Part shown: positions 9,528 through 18,374 of the stretch, piece by piece
How the letters are laid out: every line of letters begins with the position of its first letter
Position numbering within the stretch: the first letter of the stretch is position 1
From: Alkaliphilus transvaalensis ATCC 700919
GTDB taxonomy: Bacteria > Bacillota > Clostridia > Peptostreptococcales > Natronincolaceae
Direction of reading: 5' to 3'
DNA: 64,000 nucleotides
NCBI RefSeq assembly: GCF_000621485.1
Contig: NZ_JHYF01000009.1
Span: 1 to 64,000 of the forward strand
Made by a program: the position numbers and the translations under genes
The notes under the pieces: generated by a model
The model's database searches: none
Told to the model about the DNA's origin: nothing
Seen by the model: only the letters and a program-made list of their open reading frames with translations

Positions 9528-9582
9528 AAAAATCAGTAGGCATAACGTATTTTTTAAATACGCCCTCCTACTGATTTTTTTA
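9528..9582. terminator. Bidirectional terminator between convergent genes
   Basis: AAAAATCAGTAGG (9528-9540) pairs with CCTACTGATTTTT (9567-9579). Inside is a second hairpin, CGTATTT/AAATACG. U-runs follow in both directions, serving the phospholipase-like gene (+) and the MATE gene (-). The arrangement of an inner CGTATTT...ATACG hairpin within a TCAG...CTGA stem resembles the core of the repeat units at 14805-15188. Confidence 0.85.
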
Positions 9583-10932
9583 TATCACTTTTTTCTTCCA
9601 GTTACCCATATAAAACCATACTAAAATAATGATTGCTTCCACTACAACCGAGGCACTAATGGCAATCCAAACCCCAGTTGTTCCCATTGGAAAGACTGTA
9701 GTTAGTAAATATGCAAAAGGAATTTTTACAAACCAATTTCCACCTACTGATGCCACCATTGGTGGAAGTGTGTCTCCTGCCCCTTGAAAAGCTGCTCCCA
9801 TAATATTAGGAAAAATTACAAAGAGAATTCCCATATAGCAAATCCGCAAATATTCTACCCCGATTCTGATGACTTCTGGATCATCTATAAAGGCCCTCAT
9901 TAAATACTTTGGAAAAATAAAAAAAGGAACTGAAAAAATCACTATATTGTAGATGGCAAGCTTTAAACCTTGCTTTACTACTCCCTCAGCAGCTTCTATA
10001 TCTGCCTTTCCTAAATTTTGTCCCACTAAAACGGACATGGCTGTTCCTAGACCAGCTAAAAAAATAAAAACAAAATTAAATAATCTTCCCCCTATTCCAA
10101 AGGCGGCTCCTGCACTAACCCCTTGAGAAATAACAATACGATACATTATTAATCCTGTTAAAGGTCTAGTGATCATATGAAGGGCAGAAAAACCACCTAT
10201 CTTCATAATCCTTGCCGAAGTTTTTAGCTTTAGGGTTAATTTATCTAGTATGTCCTTAAAATCAAACTTAAAAATGTGATTTATAACTAAATAACCCATA
10301 AACAGTGCTCCCATTGCTTCAGAAATGGCCGTTGCCCACGCTGCTCCACCAATTCCAGTTTTAAGTACCATAATAAACAAATAATCTAAAAATATATTTA
10401 GTACATTCATCCCAATAAATACTTTAACTGGATTTTTTGTATCTCCCGTAGCCTGTAGTACTGCTTTGGTTGTTGCATTGAAGAAAAATAATGGAATACC
10501 AAGTAGTGCAATTCTTATATAAACCTTTGATAAACTTAGAACTTCTGCTTCTGCTCCACCAAATATTTTTAAAATTAGATTTAAGTTAAGGTAGCTTACA
10601 AGGGTAACAATTACCCCCACTATTAATGATAAAATTATTCCATTAAGGGAAATTTCCTTTATTCCTTCCCTGTCATCTGCACCTGTAAGTCTAGAAACCA
10701 AAGCAATTGACCCAGAGGCTATCAAAAAAGGAATGACATGAATTACTCCAATTACCGATGTGGCTGCTGTTACTGCAGATGTCTCTAAGCTCCCAAGCTT
10801 AGCAATAAAAAACATGTCGGCGATCACCATAAAAGTATGTAGAACTTGCCCTATGATTACAGGTAAGGCTAAGTTCCATATTTTTTTTAATTGAACCTCG
10901 TCTGTCTTCATGATGCTATTAATTATGGTCAT
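9580..10932 (-). CDS. MATE family efflux transporter
   Basis: 450 residues with about 12 transmembrane helices in two halves. Family features are visible: LPVIIGQVLHTFMVIADMFF at the N-terminus, VSRLTGADDREGIKE, the VLQATGDTKNPVKVF motif near residue 160, and its partner GAAFQGAGDTLPPMV near 385. MATE proteins export drugs or metabolites in exchange for Na+ or H+. The substrate cannot be told. AAGGAGGACATAAC precedes the ATG. The stop codon overlaps the bidirectional terminator. Confidence 0.92.
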   Translation of the reverse strand: MTIINSIMKTDEVQLKKIWNLALPVIIGQVLHTFMVIADMFFIAKLGSLETSAVTAATSVIGVIHVIPFLIASGSIALVSRLTGADDREGIKEISLNGIILSLIVGVIVTLVSYLNLNLILKIFGGAEAEVLSLSKVYIRIALLGIPLFFFNATTKAVLQATGDTKNPVKVFIGMNVLNIFLDYLFIMVLKTGIGGAAWATAISEAMGALFMGYLVINHIFKFDFKDILDKLTLKLKTSARIMKIGGFSALHMITRPLTGLIMYRIVISQGVSAGAAFGIGGRLFNFVFIFLAGLGTAMSVLVGQNLGKADIEAAEGVVKQGLKLAIYNIVIFSVPFFIFPKYLMRAFIDDPEVIRIGVEYLRICYMGILFVIFPNIMGAAFQGAGDTLPPMVASVGGNWFVKIPFAYLLTTVFPMGTTGVWIAISASVVVEAIIILVWFYMGNWKKKVI

Positions 10933-11050
10933 GTTATGTCCTCCTTATGGACTTTTTTCCTATCTGTAAATAAATTGTAGAAATATGAAGGTATTTAGAT
11001 ATTGTTGTAGAATATTAACCATATATTAAAGCATAGAAAGGAGCAGGCGA

Positions 11051-11245
11051 ATGGAGGAATTTTCAACAATATCAGTAGAAGAAATATCTAAACATGATAT
11101 GCTTCTGATTATTAAAGCACTAGAATATACAGGTGAACACACTAATATTCCTTCTTTTATTGAGTTAAGAAATACAATGGTTAAGCAGTTGAGTGCTTTA
11201 GCCGAGACCACTGAAAAAGAATTTATAGAGTTCTTGCAAAAATAG
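11051..11245 (+). CDS. Small protein of unknown function (64 aa)
   Basis: A 64-residue acidic, helical protein (MEEFSTISVEEISKHD at the start) with a strong ribosome site (AAAGGAG) ahead of its ATG and a terminator directly after. No membrane segment or known motif. It runs divergent from the MATE gene and convergent with the gene at 11275. The clean signals make it a likely real gene, but I do not recognise it. Confidence 0.6.
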   Translation: MEEFSTISVEEISKHDMLLIIKALEYTGEHTNIPSFIELRNTMVKQLSALAETTEKEFIEFLQK

Positions 11246-11267
11246 CAAATCATATATTTTAGTTTCT

Positions 11268-11292
11268 AAGACAGTTAATCAGTAGCTGTCTT
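11268..11292 (+). terminator. Terminator overlapping a convergent gene end
   Basis: AAGACAG (11268-11274) and CTGTCTTT (11285-11292), then a T-rich tract. It ends the 64-aa gene. Its loop contains the stop codon of the opposing gene at 11275, so the two 3' ends overlap. Confidence 0.6.
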
Positions 11293-12432
11293 TCTTTTAT
11301 ACAATTTGTACTGACCAGTTTTTGTTTCAACTTCTACTTTAATAAAATATTTCCCTACTTCCTTTGAAGTTACTTTAGTTACATTAAGGATTGGGTGTTT
11401 TATTACTGTCCCTTCCTTCAGTTGAAATAAATCTACTTCTCTTTGGGGGGCTTCATAAGGTCTTTTACCCACTTCATAATTTCTAACTTTACAGATGTAT
11501 TCACCCATATTTTCGATAAAATCCTGTTCTGTATATTCATTAGACCTATTATTTTCAGCGTTACTTACAATTCCCCAAAATCCATAGGCTAAAGCTAATG
11601 TTTCCTTTTGATCTTCCTTTGGAAGATTCTGAAAGTCTGGCAACAACCCCTCTTCTAATCTCCAGTAATTATCTAAAGCTAATAATAAAATACTTTGACT
11701 GTCTGGATTTACTTTAGTTTGGTTTATTTTTCCATCCTTTAGTCTATCCAAGGCCATTAGATAATTTATTTTTTCTTGTTCGAATTGTAGAATATATTTT
11801 TTAGAGGGTTCTTTTTCTTCGTTAATTAGTAACTGATCTCTTTGTAATCCAATTAAGAAATCTTTTAATTGGTTGATTAAATCTTCTCGATCTTCCTTTC
11901 CCTTCTCTAATAACAGAAATATCACCCTTGCCAACAATATTGCTGTTAGGATTACCTGGGGATGCTGATTTAAGTAAGTTATTTGCTTAACTACTTCTTC
12001 TTTAGCAGCCTCAAAGTTCTTATTAGCTAAAAGGATGGGGATTATTCTAGAAAAACCATAACCTCTTTTATCATTATGATATATTGAATTTTGATAATAT
12101 TTTTTTCCTTCTTGGATTCTTAATCGTAAAAGATTAGCCTCTCCGTGGCGATAATATTCCCATAGCTTCACTTCGTCGGTAATCCGCTTATAATCTACTA
12201 TGGTTTTAGACTTTTCTTTTAAGTCGATTAGACATTTCGTAATAATTAGAGATAGTTCTGTTATTTCGCTCCATTGCCCTTGGGGAAGTTGCATCTTTAG
12301 TTGATGATCTCTTATATATTGGAAGGGTATAAACTCGGTTGTAAGGTCTTTAGTATTTTCATTTAAAAATCCCAAGGCATCTCCATAGGCCATCTGTGTA
12401 AAACATCTTTTTATTTGTTGTTCTTTAGCCAA
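11275..12432 (-). CDS. ADP-ribosylglycohydrolase-like protein, probably catalytically dead
   Basis: 385 residues. The start (QMAYGDALGFLNE, about residues 13-25) matches the GDALG motif of the DraG/ARH family, and GQWSEITELSLIITKCLID (about 52-70) sits exactly where that family has GxWTDDTxM, but the metal-binding T-D-D-T has become S-E-I-T. A later segment, GYGFSRIIPILLANKN followed by TYLNQHPQVILTAILLA, matches the Gxx-R-xxP and Hxxp regions. So the fold is likely kept while the di-magnesium site is lost, which suggests a binding or regulatory role. The last 60 residues are extra. The start is TTG (GGGGGAG five bases before). Confidence 0.6.
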   Translation of the reverse strand: MAKEQQIKRCFTQMAYGDALGFLNENTKDLTTEFIPFQYIRDHQLKMQLPQGQWSEITELSLIITKCLIDLKEKSKTIVDYKRITDEVKLWEYYRHGEANLLRLRIQEGKKYYQNSIYHNDKRGYGFSRIIPILLANKNFEAAKEEVVKQITYLNQHPQVILTAILLARVIFLLLEKGKEDREDLINQLKDFLIGLQRDQLLINEEKEPSKKYILQFEQEKINYLMALDRLKDGKINQTKVNPDSQSILLLALDNYWRLEEGLLPDFQNLPKEDQKETLALAYGFWGIVSNAENNRSNEYTEQDFIENMGEYICKVRNYEVGKRPYEAPQREVDLFQLKEGTVIKHPILNVTKVTSKEVGKYFIKVEVETKTGQYKLYKRKTATD

Positions 12433-12541
12433 GGGTTCTCCCCCTTTCTTAATTGTTTGTTGAAGTAGGGCACATATTTAATGGTAATCAATTTCTTCTA
12501 AATATACAAGGGGAATAAAAAAATATTTTTATAACGATGAA

Positions 12542-12579
12542 GACCCCAAAGTCCATCATTAAAGGATGGGTTTAGGGTC
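12542..12579 (-). terminator. Hairpin after argS
   Basis: GACCCCAAAGTCCATC (12542-12557) pairs with GGATGGGTTTAGGGTC (12563-12578), a long stem 20 bases after the argS stop. On the minus strand the tail is TTCATCG, so the U-run is poor. It may act as a terminator or 3'-end stabiliser. Confidence 0.5.
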
Positions 12580-12597
12580 AGTTTAGTTATTAATGAA

Positions 12598-14298
12598 TTA
12601 CATTTTTTCTGGCGCTTTAATACCTAATAAGTACAAACCAATGCTTAATACTTCTTTTACAGCATATACAACAGCAAGTCTAGCCTTCTTTGTTTCTACA
12701 TCTTCAACTAAGATCGGATGATCATGGTAGAAACGATTAAAACCCTGGGCAATATCAATAATATGTCTTGTAATAATTGATGGTTCATTTTTTCTCTCAG
12801 CATCTTGAATCACTTCTGGGAATCTTTGAAGATCCTTTAAAACCGTCATTGTCACATCATCAGTTAATACTTCTGGGTTAAAGTCTGATGTAACTTCCAT
12901 CTCTGCCTTTCTTAATACGCTAGAAGCTCTTGCATGGGTGTATTGTACATAGGGACCTGTTTCTCCTTCAAAACTAAAGGCTGTTTCCCAAGAGAAGGAT
13001 ATATCTTTGATTCTATTATTACTTAAATCATTAAAGATTACTGCTCCAATACCCACATCTTGAGCAATTTGCTCTTTATTTTCTAGATTAGGATTTTTCT
13101 CTTCAATAATTTCCTTAACTCTAGTAACTGCCCCAGTTAGGACTTCCTCTAGTAAAACGACATTCCCTTTACGGGTTTGAATTCTTCTACCTTCATGGGT
13201 AACACGGCCAAAAGGAATATGCAGAATATCCTTAGCCCACGGGAATCCCATTAGTTCAATTACCTTAAACCATTGAGCAAAGTGTAGATTTTGAGAATAG
13301 TCTGTAACGTATAAACACTTATGGAAGTTGTAGGTATTTTTACGATAAATTGCGGCTGTAATATCTCTTGTGGCATATAGGGTACTACCATCCTTTTTTT
13401 GTACTAAGCAAGGTGGCATGTCAAATTCGCTTAAGTCAACAATTACAGCTCCTTCACTTTCTTGAAGTAACTTCTTTTCTTTCATTTCTTCTAATACAAC
13501 ATCCATTTTATCATTATAGAAGCTTTCTCCTTGATAATAGTCAAACTGAACATCAAGTAAAGCATATACTTTTTTTAGTTCTTTAATTGTTTCTGTACTA
13601 AACCATTGCCATAAACTTAGGGCTTCTTCATCTCCCTGCTCCATTTTTGTAAACCAACCTCTTGCTTCATCTTCTAATGCAGGGTTAGCCTCTGCTTCGT
13701 CATGGAACTTAACATAAAGATCTAATAATGTCTTAATCGGCTCTTTTTCTATTTCTTCTTTGTTTCCCCAGTTTCTGTAGGCAACAATTACTTTACCAAA
13801 CTGTGTTCCCCAGTCACCTAAGTGGTTAATTCCAACACATTTATATCCTAAAAATTCATTAATTCTGTAAAGGGAGTTACCAATTACAGTAGAACGAAGA
13901 TGGCCTACGTGGAAAGGTTTAGCCACATTTGGTGCTGAATAATCTATACAAACTACTTTTCCTTCACCTATTTTGGAGCTACCAAACTGATTCTTTTTAT
14001 CCATAACTTCATTAATAATGGCCTCAGCAAAGGCATTACGATTTACAAAAAAGTTTAGGTAACCACCTACATTTTCTACTTTTGCAAAAGCATCAGATAG
14101 TTCTATTTTCTCAACTAGCTCCTGAGCAATTGCATTAGGTGCCTTTCTAAATACCTTTGCTAATTTAAAGCAAGGAAAGGCAAAGTCACCCATATCAGCA
14201 TTTTTAGGCACTTCAATTGTTGAAATAATCTCTTCTAACGACATTTCTCCCATATAGGGTTGTAGTTCTTGACCTAATTTCTTCTTAAAATCCATCAT
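12598..14298 (-). CDS. argS: Arginine--tRNA ligase
   Basis: 566 residues, the usual size for a class I arginyl-tRNA synthetase. The N-terminal Add-1 domain is followed by the ATP-binding signature PNVAKPFHVGHLRSTVIGNS (about residues 123-142) with HVGH. The GRRIQTRKGN loop (about 370-380) stands where other class I enzymes have KMSKS. DALR anticodon-binding helices close the protein (about 450-566). It charges tRNA-Arg. The ATG follows AGGAGG. A second in-frame ATG comes next and could also be used. Expression is set by the T-box leader upstream. Confidence 0.97.
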   Translation of the reverse strand: MMDFKKKLGQELQPYMGEMSLEEIISTIEVPKNADMGDFAFPCFKLAKVFRKAPNAIAQELVEKIELSDAFAKVENVGGYLNFFVNRNAFAEAIINEVMDKKNQFGSSKIGEGKVVCIDYSAPNVAKPFHVGHLRSTVIGNSLYRINEFLGYKCVGINHLGDWGTQFGKVIVAYRNWGNKEEIEKEPIKTLLDLYVKFHDEAEANPALEDEARGWFTKMEQGDEEALSLWQWFSTETIKELKKVYALLDVQFDYYQGESFYNDKMDVVLEEMKEKKLLQESEGAVIVDLSEFDMPPCLVQKKDGSTLYATRDITAAIYRKNTYNFHKCLYVTDYSQNLHFAQWFKVIELMGFPWAKDILHIPFGRVTHEGRRIQTRKGNVVLLEEVLTGAVTRVKEIIEEKNPNLENKEQIAQDVGIGAVIFNDLSNNRIKDISFSWETAFSFEGETGPYVQYTHARASSVLRKAEMEVTSDFNPEVLTDDVTMTVLKDLQRFPEVIQDAERKNEPSIITRHIIDIAQGFNRFYHDHPILVEDVETKKARLAVVYAVKEVLSIGLYLLGIKAPEKM

Positions 14299-14467
14299 GA
14301 TTTTCTACCTCCTATTTTTGTATAAAATAATAAAACTATTTAATACCAACCAAACATAATAAAAATATGTAAAGTTGGTTGTTATAGATCTGTGCTATTA
14401 ACATTAAGTCTTTCAAATAAAAAAGCAGAACAGAATATAAACAGCAAAATTTTATAGACTAACAAAA

Positions 14468-14746
14468 AAACCCCCGCCTCTAAAAAAGAGACGAGAGTTA
14501 GATCCCGTGTTACCACTCTTATTGGTATCAAAGTATAAAAATTAAACATACTTATAAGTATAAGTATTTTGATACCCACTCAATTTCCTGATAACGGAGG
14601 AAAACCGTATTGCCCTACTAAGTTCAAGCATATTCTCTGAGGTGCGCTTCACTGTAACATTGTGCCAGACTTCCACCAACTCTGACTCGCTAAAACAATT
14701 ATTACACTTACTCTCCTCATCATCGACTTAACAGTATTTTCTTGTT
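14468..14746 (-). promoter_or_regulatory. T-box riboswitch controlling argS, specifier CGC (Arg)
   Basis: The minus strand holds the conserved T-box sequence AGAGTGGTAACACGGG (complement near 14503-14518), followed by the terminator CTCTCGTCTC...GAGGCGGGGG with a U-run (14468-14495). Upstream is Stem I, with the GATGAGGAGAGTAAGT entry and the specifier region GTGAAG-CGC-ACC, where CGC (complement of 14644-14646) is an arginine codon followed by the usual A. Uncharged tRNA-Arg should pair with CGC and with the T-box bulge, favouring the antiterminator. This agrees with argS downstream. Confidence 0.93.
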
Positions 14747-14752
14747 CAAAAT

Positions 14753-14781
14753 AATATAACATATATTATCCCTAAAAACAA
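14753..14781 (-). promoter_or_regulatory. Promoter of the argS T-box leader
   Basis: TTGTTT (14781-14776), 17-bp spacer, TATATT (14758-14753), just upstream of the T-box Stem I. The pheS T-box promoter has the same TTGTTT-N17 design. Confidence 0.6.
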
Positions 14782-14804
14782 GGTTTTTTATGCGTATTTT
14801 TTAT

Positions 14805-15188
14805 AGCCTGTTCAAAAGCCTTTAGATTCAAGGAACAAAAAAAGTCAGCGACTGTGGCGTATTTTTTATATACGCAAAGGTGCTGACTTTTTGCTGTGAC
14901 GCAGAAGATGAGGACTTTTCAACTACAACTAGCTTACCTGTTCAAAAGCCCTTAGATTCAAGGAATAAGGAGAAGCAGCGAACGCCGCGTATGTTCTTAT
15001 ACGCTAGGGTGCTGCTTTTTTGCAATGACGCAGAAGATGAGGGCTTTTCAACTACAACTAGCTTAGCCTGTTCAAAAGCCCTTGGATTCAAGGAACAAAA
15101 AAAGTCAGCGACTGTCGCGTATTTTTTATATACGCAAAGGTGCTGACTTTTTGCTGTGACGCAGAAGATGAGGGCTTTTCAACAGGCT
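14805..15188. repeat. Three tandem copies of a 130-bp nested-palindrome repeat
   Basis: Units start at 14807, 14937 and 15067 (period exactly 130 bp). Each has outer arms AAAAGCCCTTAGATTC / GATGAGGGCTTTT, a middle arm (AAGTCAGCG / GGTGCTGACTT) and an inner hairpin (GCGTAT / ATACGC). The middle unit changes TCAGC/GCTGA to GCAGC/GCTGC on both sides, so pairing is kept. The whole array is bounded by AGCCTGTT (14805-14812) and AACAGGCT (15181-15188). The last bases overlap the DUF523 stop codon. A diverged fourth copy lies at 62883-62985. Function is unknown. Open frames across it are by-products of the repeat. Confidence 0.9.
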
Positions 15189-15630
15189 AAAAGTCTTCTT
15201 CAGAATATACCTTAATCCCCCTACTCTCAAGCAGAGCTGCCGTTACCCCTATTCCAGCTATTTTCTTTCCTGAAAAACTACCGTCGTAGATTCTTTTATT
15301 TCCACAGGATGGGCTATTTGCCTTTAATATAGCTTCTTTAATCCCTAATAATTGTGCTATTTTTAAGGTTTCTTCTGCTCCTTTGATAAAGGCTTCTGTT
15401 ACATCGATCCCGTCATTTCTTGATACGCTACCGTTACCGGCTAAGACATCTTGACCGTTGCCACCTTGAATTTCTGCGGGAGGTCTTGGAGTGGTTAATC
15501 CGCCTAACTGTTCTGGGCAAATAGGAACTATGCTTCTATTTTCTAGCTCTTTAATTAGATTTTCCTTCAGATTGTGGCCACCGGAATATTTACAGTTTAC
15601 GCCTAATAGACAGGCACTAACTAAAATCAT
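15187..15630 (-). CDS. DUF523 domain protein
   Basis: 147 residues, the full length of a stand-alone DUF523 (YbbK-type) protein. The start SACLLGVNCKYSGGHN is the family hallmark, and PICPEQLGGLTTPRPPAEI and LKANSPSCGNKRIYDGSF carry the other conserved cysteines, suggesting a metal or Fe-S site. The biochemical role is unknown. It begins 15 bases after the mutS2 stop with an AAAGGTTGGTG ribosome site, so it is the tail gene of the mutS2 operon. Its stop lies inside the end of the palindromic repeat array. Confidence 0.88.
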   Translation of the reverse strand: MILVSACLLGVNCKYSGGHNLKENLIKELENRSIVPICPEQLGGLTTPRPPAEIQGGNGQDVLAGNGSVSRNDGIDVTEAFIKGAEETLKIAQLLGIKEAILKANSPSCGNKRIYDGSFSGKKIAGIGVTAALLESRGIKVYSEEDF

Positions 15631-15645
15631 AACAACACCAACCTT

Positions 15646-18018
15646 TTATTTTAGTTCAATTACGGTTACTCCTGCTCCACCCTCGCCATATTCACCAGAA
15701 CGGAGACTTTTAATATGCTTATTTTTCTTTAACATTTGTTTGATTCCTGCACTTAATACGCCTGTTCCTACCCCATGAATGATAGTGATGGGTGAAAAAC
15801 CTGCAATGGCACAATCGTCTATAAATTTATCAACTTCTAGCATGGCTTCTTCTAAGTTTTGTCCTCTTACATCAAGCTCTCTTTTTAGATTAGCTGATTT
15901 ACTTTTTACAATTTTACCAACACCTGTTTTCTTGGTTTCCTCAGATTTTTTTACTCTTTCTAGGTTAGTTACTGGGATATTAATCTTCATGATTCCCACT
16001 TGAACCAGTACTTCTCCTTTATCATCTACTGGAGAAATGACATGACCTGTCTGATTAAGAGAAAGAACAGTAACTGTTTCACCTGCTTTAAGGTTTTTAG
16101 GCGGCTTTTTCGAAGTTTTTTGAGTAAAGAGATCTTCTACAGTTTCCCCTAATGCTCCCATTTTCTCGGAAAGTTGTTTTTTAGCTGCTTCTAGCTGCCT
16201 ATTTATTTCTTTTTCTTCTAACTCTAACTTCGTTTCTCGAAGATTTTTAATAATTTCTTCTGCTTCAGCCTTTGCCTCTTTAACAATTTTATAGGCTTCT
16301 TTTTTTGCATCTCTAACCATTTTATCTCTTTGCTCTTCTAACTGTCGTTTTTTATCTGCATATTGTTGAGTTAGTTTTTCTTGTTCCATTTTAAGCTTTT
16401 GAGCTTCTTCACGATCAGACTCTGTGGCTCTTCTATTGGCTTCAATATTTTGAAGTAAATCTTCAAATTGAATATCCTCTGTAGAAATAAATTCCTTTGC
16501 TGCATCAATAATTCTGTCAGATAAGCCTAATTTCCTTGATATTTCAAAGGCATTGGACTTACCAGGCACACCAATTAGCAGTTTATAGGTTGGTCTAAGG
16601 GTTTCTACATCAAATTCCACCGAAGCATTTTCAATATCTTTATTAGCTAATGCAAATTGCTTTAATTCGCTATAGTGGGTGGTGGCTATGGCAGAAGCAT
16701 TAATTGCCCTTAGATGATTTATAATTGCCATTGCCAACGCTGCTCCTTCTGTAGGGTCTGTTCCTGCCCCTAGCTCATCAAATAAGACTAGTGAATTAGG
16801 TGTAACATCCCTTAGGATCGTGACGATATTAGTCATATGGGAGGAGAAAGTACTTAAGCTTTGCTCAATACTTTGTTCGTCTCCAATATCTGCAAATATT
16901 TGGTCATAAACCGGCAGTTTTGTTCCAAAGTCAGCAGGAACATGGAGTCCACTTTGGGCCATTAAACAGAATAAACCAACTGTCTTTAGAGTAACTGTTT
17001 TACCTCCTGTATTTGGTCCAGTTACCATTAAGATACGGAACTCTTCCCCCAACCAAATGGTAGTTGGGACAACCTCATTTGCCTTTAGTAATGGGTGTCT
17101 CCCTTTTTTAATATGAATTTTACCTTCATCATTTAAAGCAGGCTCAACAGCCTTCATTTCTAATGACAGTTTTCCCTTAGCAAAAATAAAATCCAACTGT
17201 TTTAAGATTTCTTGATTACTTCTTATTTCAATTGCTTTTTCTGCAATCATAGCAGAAATTTCCCTCAAAATTCTTTCGATTTCTGCTTTTTCTTTAAGTT
17301 TTAGTTCCTTCAATTGATTATTTAATTCGACAACCGCCATCGGTTCAATAAATAGAGTTGCCCCACTGGAGGATTGGTCGTGGATTAGCCCTGGTACATT
17401 ACCCCTATGTTCTTGTTTTACTGGTACAACATAGCGGTCTTGTCTCATGGTAATGATGGCATCTTGAAGATATTTTTGATTACCAGTTGAGGAGATTATA
17501 CTGTTTAACTTGTTTCGAATAGCTTCATTTTTAGAGTTTATAGATTTTCTTATATGTTTTAACTCAGAACTTGCATGATCTGATATTTCCGATTCACTTA
17601 AAATACATAAATTTATTTTATCTTCAATTTCTCTAAGGGAATAAAGTCCCTCTGCCATTCCTTGAATAATTGGAGATTGGCGATTTCCCTCTTCAGCCCT
17701 TAAATAACTCTTCATTTTTCGTGCTACCCCAAGGGTTCTATTTACCTGTAATAATTGTGCAGGATCTAAATATGAACCTATCTCAGTTCTCTTAACATAA
17801 CCAAGAAGGTCATGGATACCTGAAATGGGGACATTTCCTTTTTGTATCAGTATAGCTTGAGCTTCGCTGGTTTCTTTTTGCATTGTCAGTATTTCTGACA
17901 AATTATCGATAGGCTTAAGATTTTCAGCCAAGCTTTTCCCTAATTCTGACGTACATCTATCCCATAATTTTTCTATAATTTTTTTATATTCTAATACTCT
18001 TAAACTTCTTTCATTCAT
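15646..18018 (-). CDS. mutS2: Endonuclease MutS2 / ribosome-splitting ATPase
   Basis: 790 residues. The MutS core and ATPase domain show Walker A (VTGPNTGGKTVTLKT, about residues 333-347), Walker B (LVLFDELGAGTDPTEGAAL, about 411-430) and the THYSEL signature loop. A long charged coiled coil follows (about 520-640), and the C-terminal Smr nuclease domain ends the protein (LDVRGQNLEEAMLEVDKF; HGVGTGVLSAGI). MutS2 suppresses recombination and rescues collided ribosomes. I chose the ATG at 18018, with GAGGTG six bases before, over a GTG three codons upstream that is inside the ribosome site. A weak extended -10 (TGATAGAAT) lies upstream. Confidence 0.95.
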   Translation of the reverse strand: MNERSLRVLEYKKIIEKLWDRCTSELGKSLAENLKPIDNLSEILTMQKETSEAQAILIQKGNVPISGIHDLLGYVKRTEIGSYLDPAQLLQVNRTLGVARKMKSYLRAEEGNRQSPIIQGMAEGLYSLREIEDKINLCILSESEISDHASSELKHIRKSINSKNEAIRNKLNSIISSTGNQKYLQDAIITMRQDRYVVPVKQEHRGNVPGLIHDQSSSGATLFIEPMAVVELNNQLKELKLKEKAEIERILREISAMIAEKAIEIRSNQEILKQLDFIFAKGKLSLEMKAVEPALNDEGKIHIKKGRHPLLKANEVVPTTIWLGEEFRILMVTGPNTGGKTVTLKTVGLFCLMAQSGLHVPADFGTKLPVYDQIFADIGDEQSIEQSLSTFSSHMTNIVTILRDVTPNSLVLFDELGAGTDPTEGAALAMAIINHLRAINASAIATTHYSELKQFALANKDIENASVEFDVETLRPTYKLLIGVPGKSNAFEISRKLGLSDRIIDAAKEFISTEDIQFEDLLQNIEANRRATESDREEAQKLKMEQEKLTQQYADKKRQLEEQRDKMVRDAKKEAYKIVKEAKAEAEEIIKNLRETKLELEEKEINRQLEAAKKQLSEKMGALGETVEDLFTQKTSKKPPKNLKAGETVTVLSLNQTGHVISPVDDKGEVLVQVGIMKINIPVTNLERVKKSEETKKTGVGKIVKSKSANLKRELDVRGQNLEEAMLEVDKFIDDCAIAGFSPITIIHGVGTGVLSAGIKQMLKKNKHIKSLRSGEYGEGGAGVTVIELK

Positions 18019-18317
18019 CCGTATCACCTCTTGCTTTTTTGGATAACATAGGAATATTTGCCACTTTCAATTCTATCATATTATTTCTCATTTAGTCCAA
18101 TATCTTGTGACCAATCTTAATAATTTTCTCCATTTTCTCACTTTTTATAGATTAAGGTAATGACTTCTTCAGCTTTAGATATAGATGAAAGTAGCATTAA
18201 GCTTACTTGTCTAATGTCTGAATGTAAATGAGTGGAATAAAATTCATACTTATGATGGTGCTAAAAAGTTCTATTTGCTTTTAAAAAGATTTTTAAGAGA
18301 CTAAAGAGGTTTTAAAG

Positions 18318-18351
18318 AAAAAGATATGGCATAAGGAAACCATATCTTTTT
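18318..18351 (-). terminator. typA terminator
   Basis: AAAAAGATATGG (18318-18329) and CCATATCTTTTT (18340-18351) form a perfect 12-bp stem 24 bases after the typA stop, with a U-rich end in both directions. I see no gene in the rest of the gap 18019-18374. Confidence 0.8.
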
Positions 18352-18374
18352 AGTAATATTATATAAAGTTAGTC

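Noticed and set aside
14880-15146. An 88-codon plus-strand reading frame
   Set aside because: It lies wholly within the tandem palindromic repeats, has no ribosome site, and its protein repeat simply mirrors the DNA repeat.
14805-15188. CRISPR array
   Set aside because: The 130-bp units are palindromic throughout, with no short repeat plus unique spacer pattern, and no cas gene is near.
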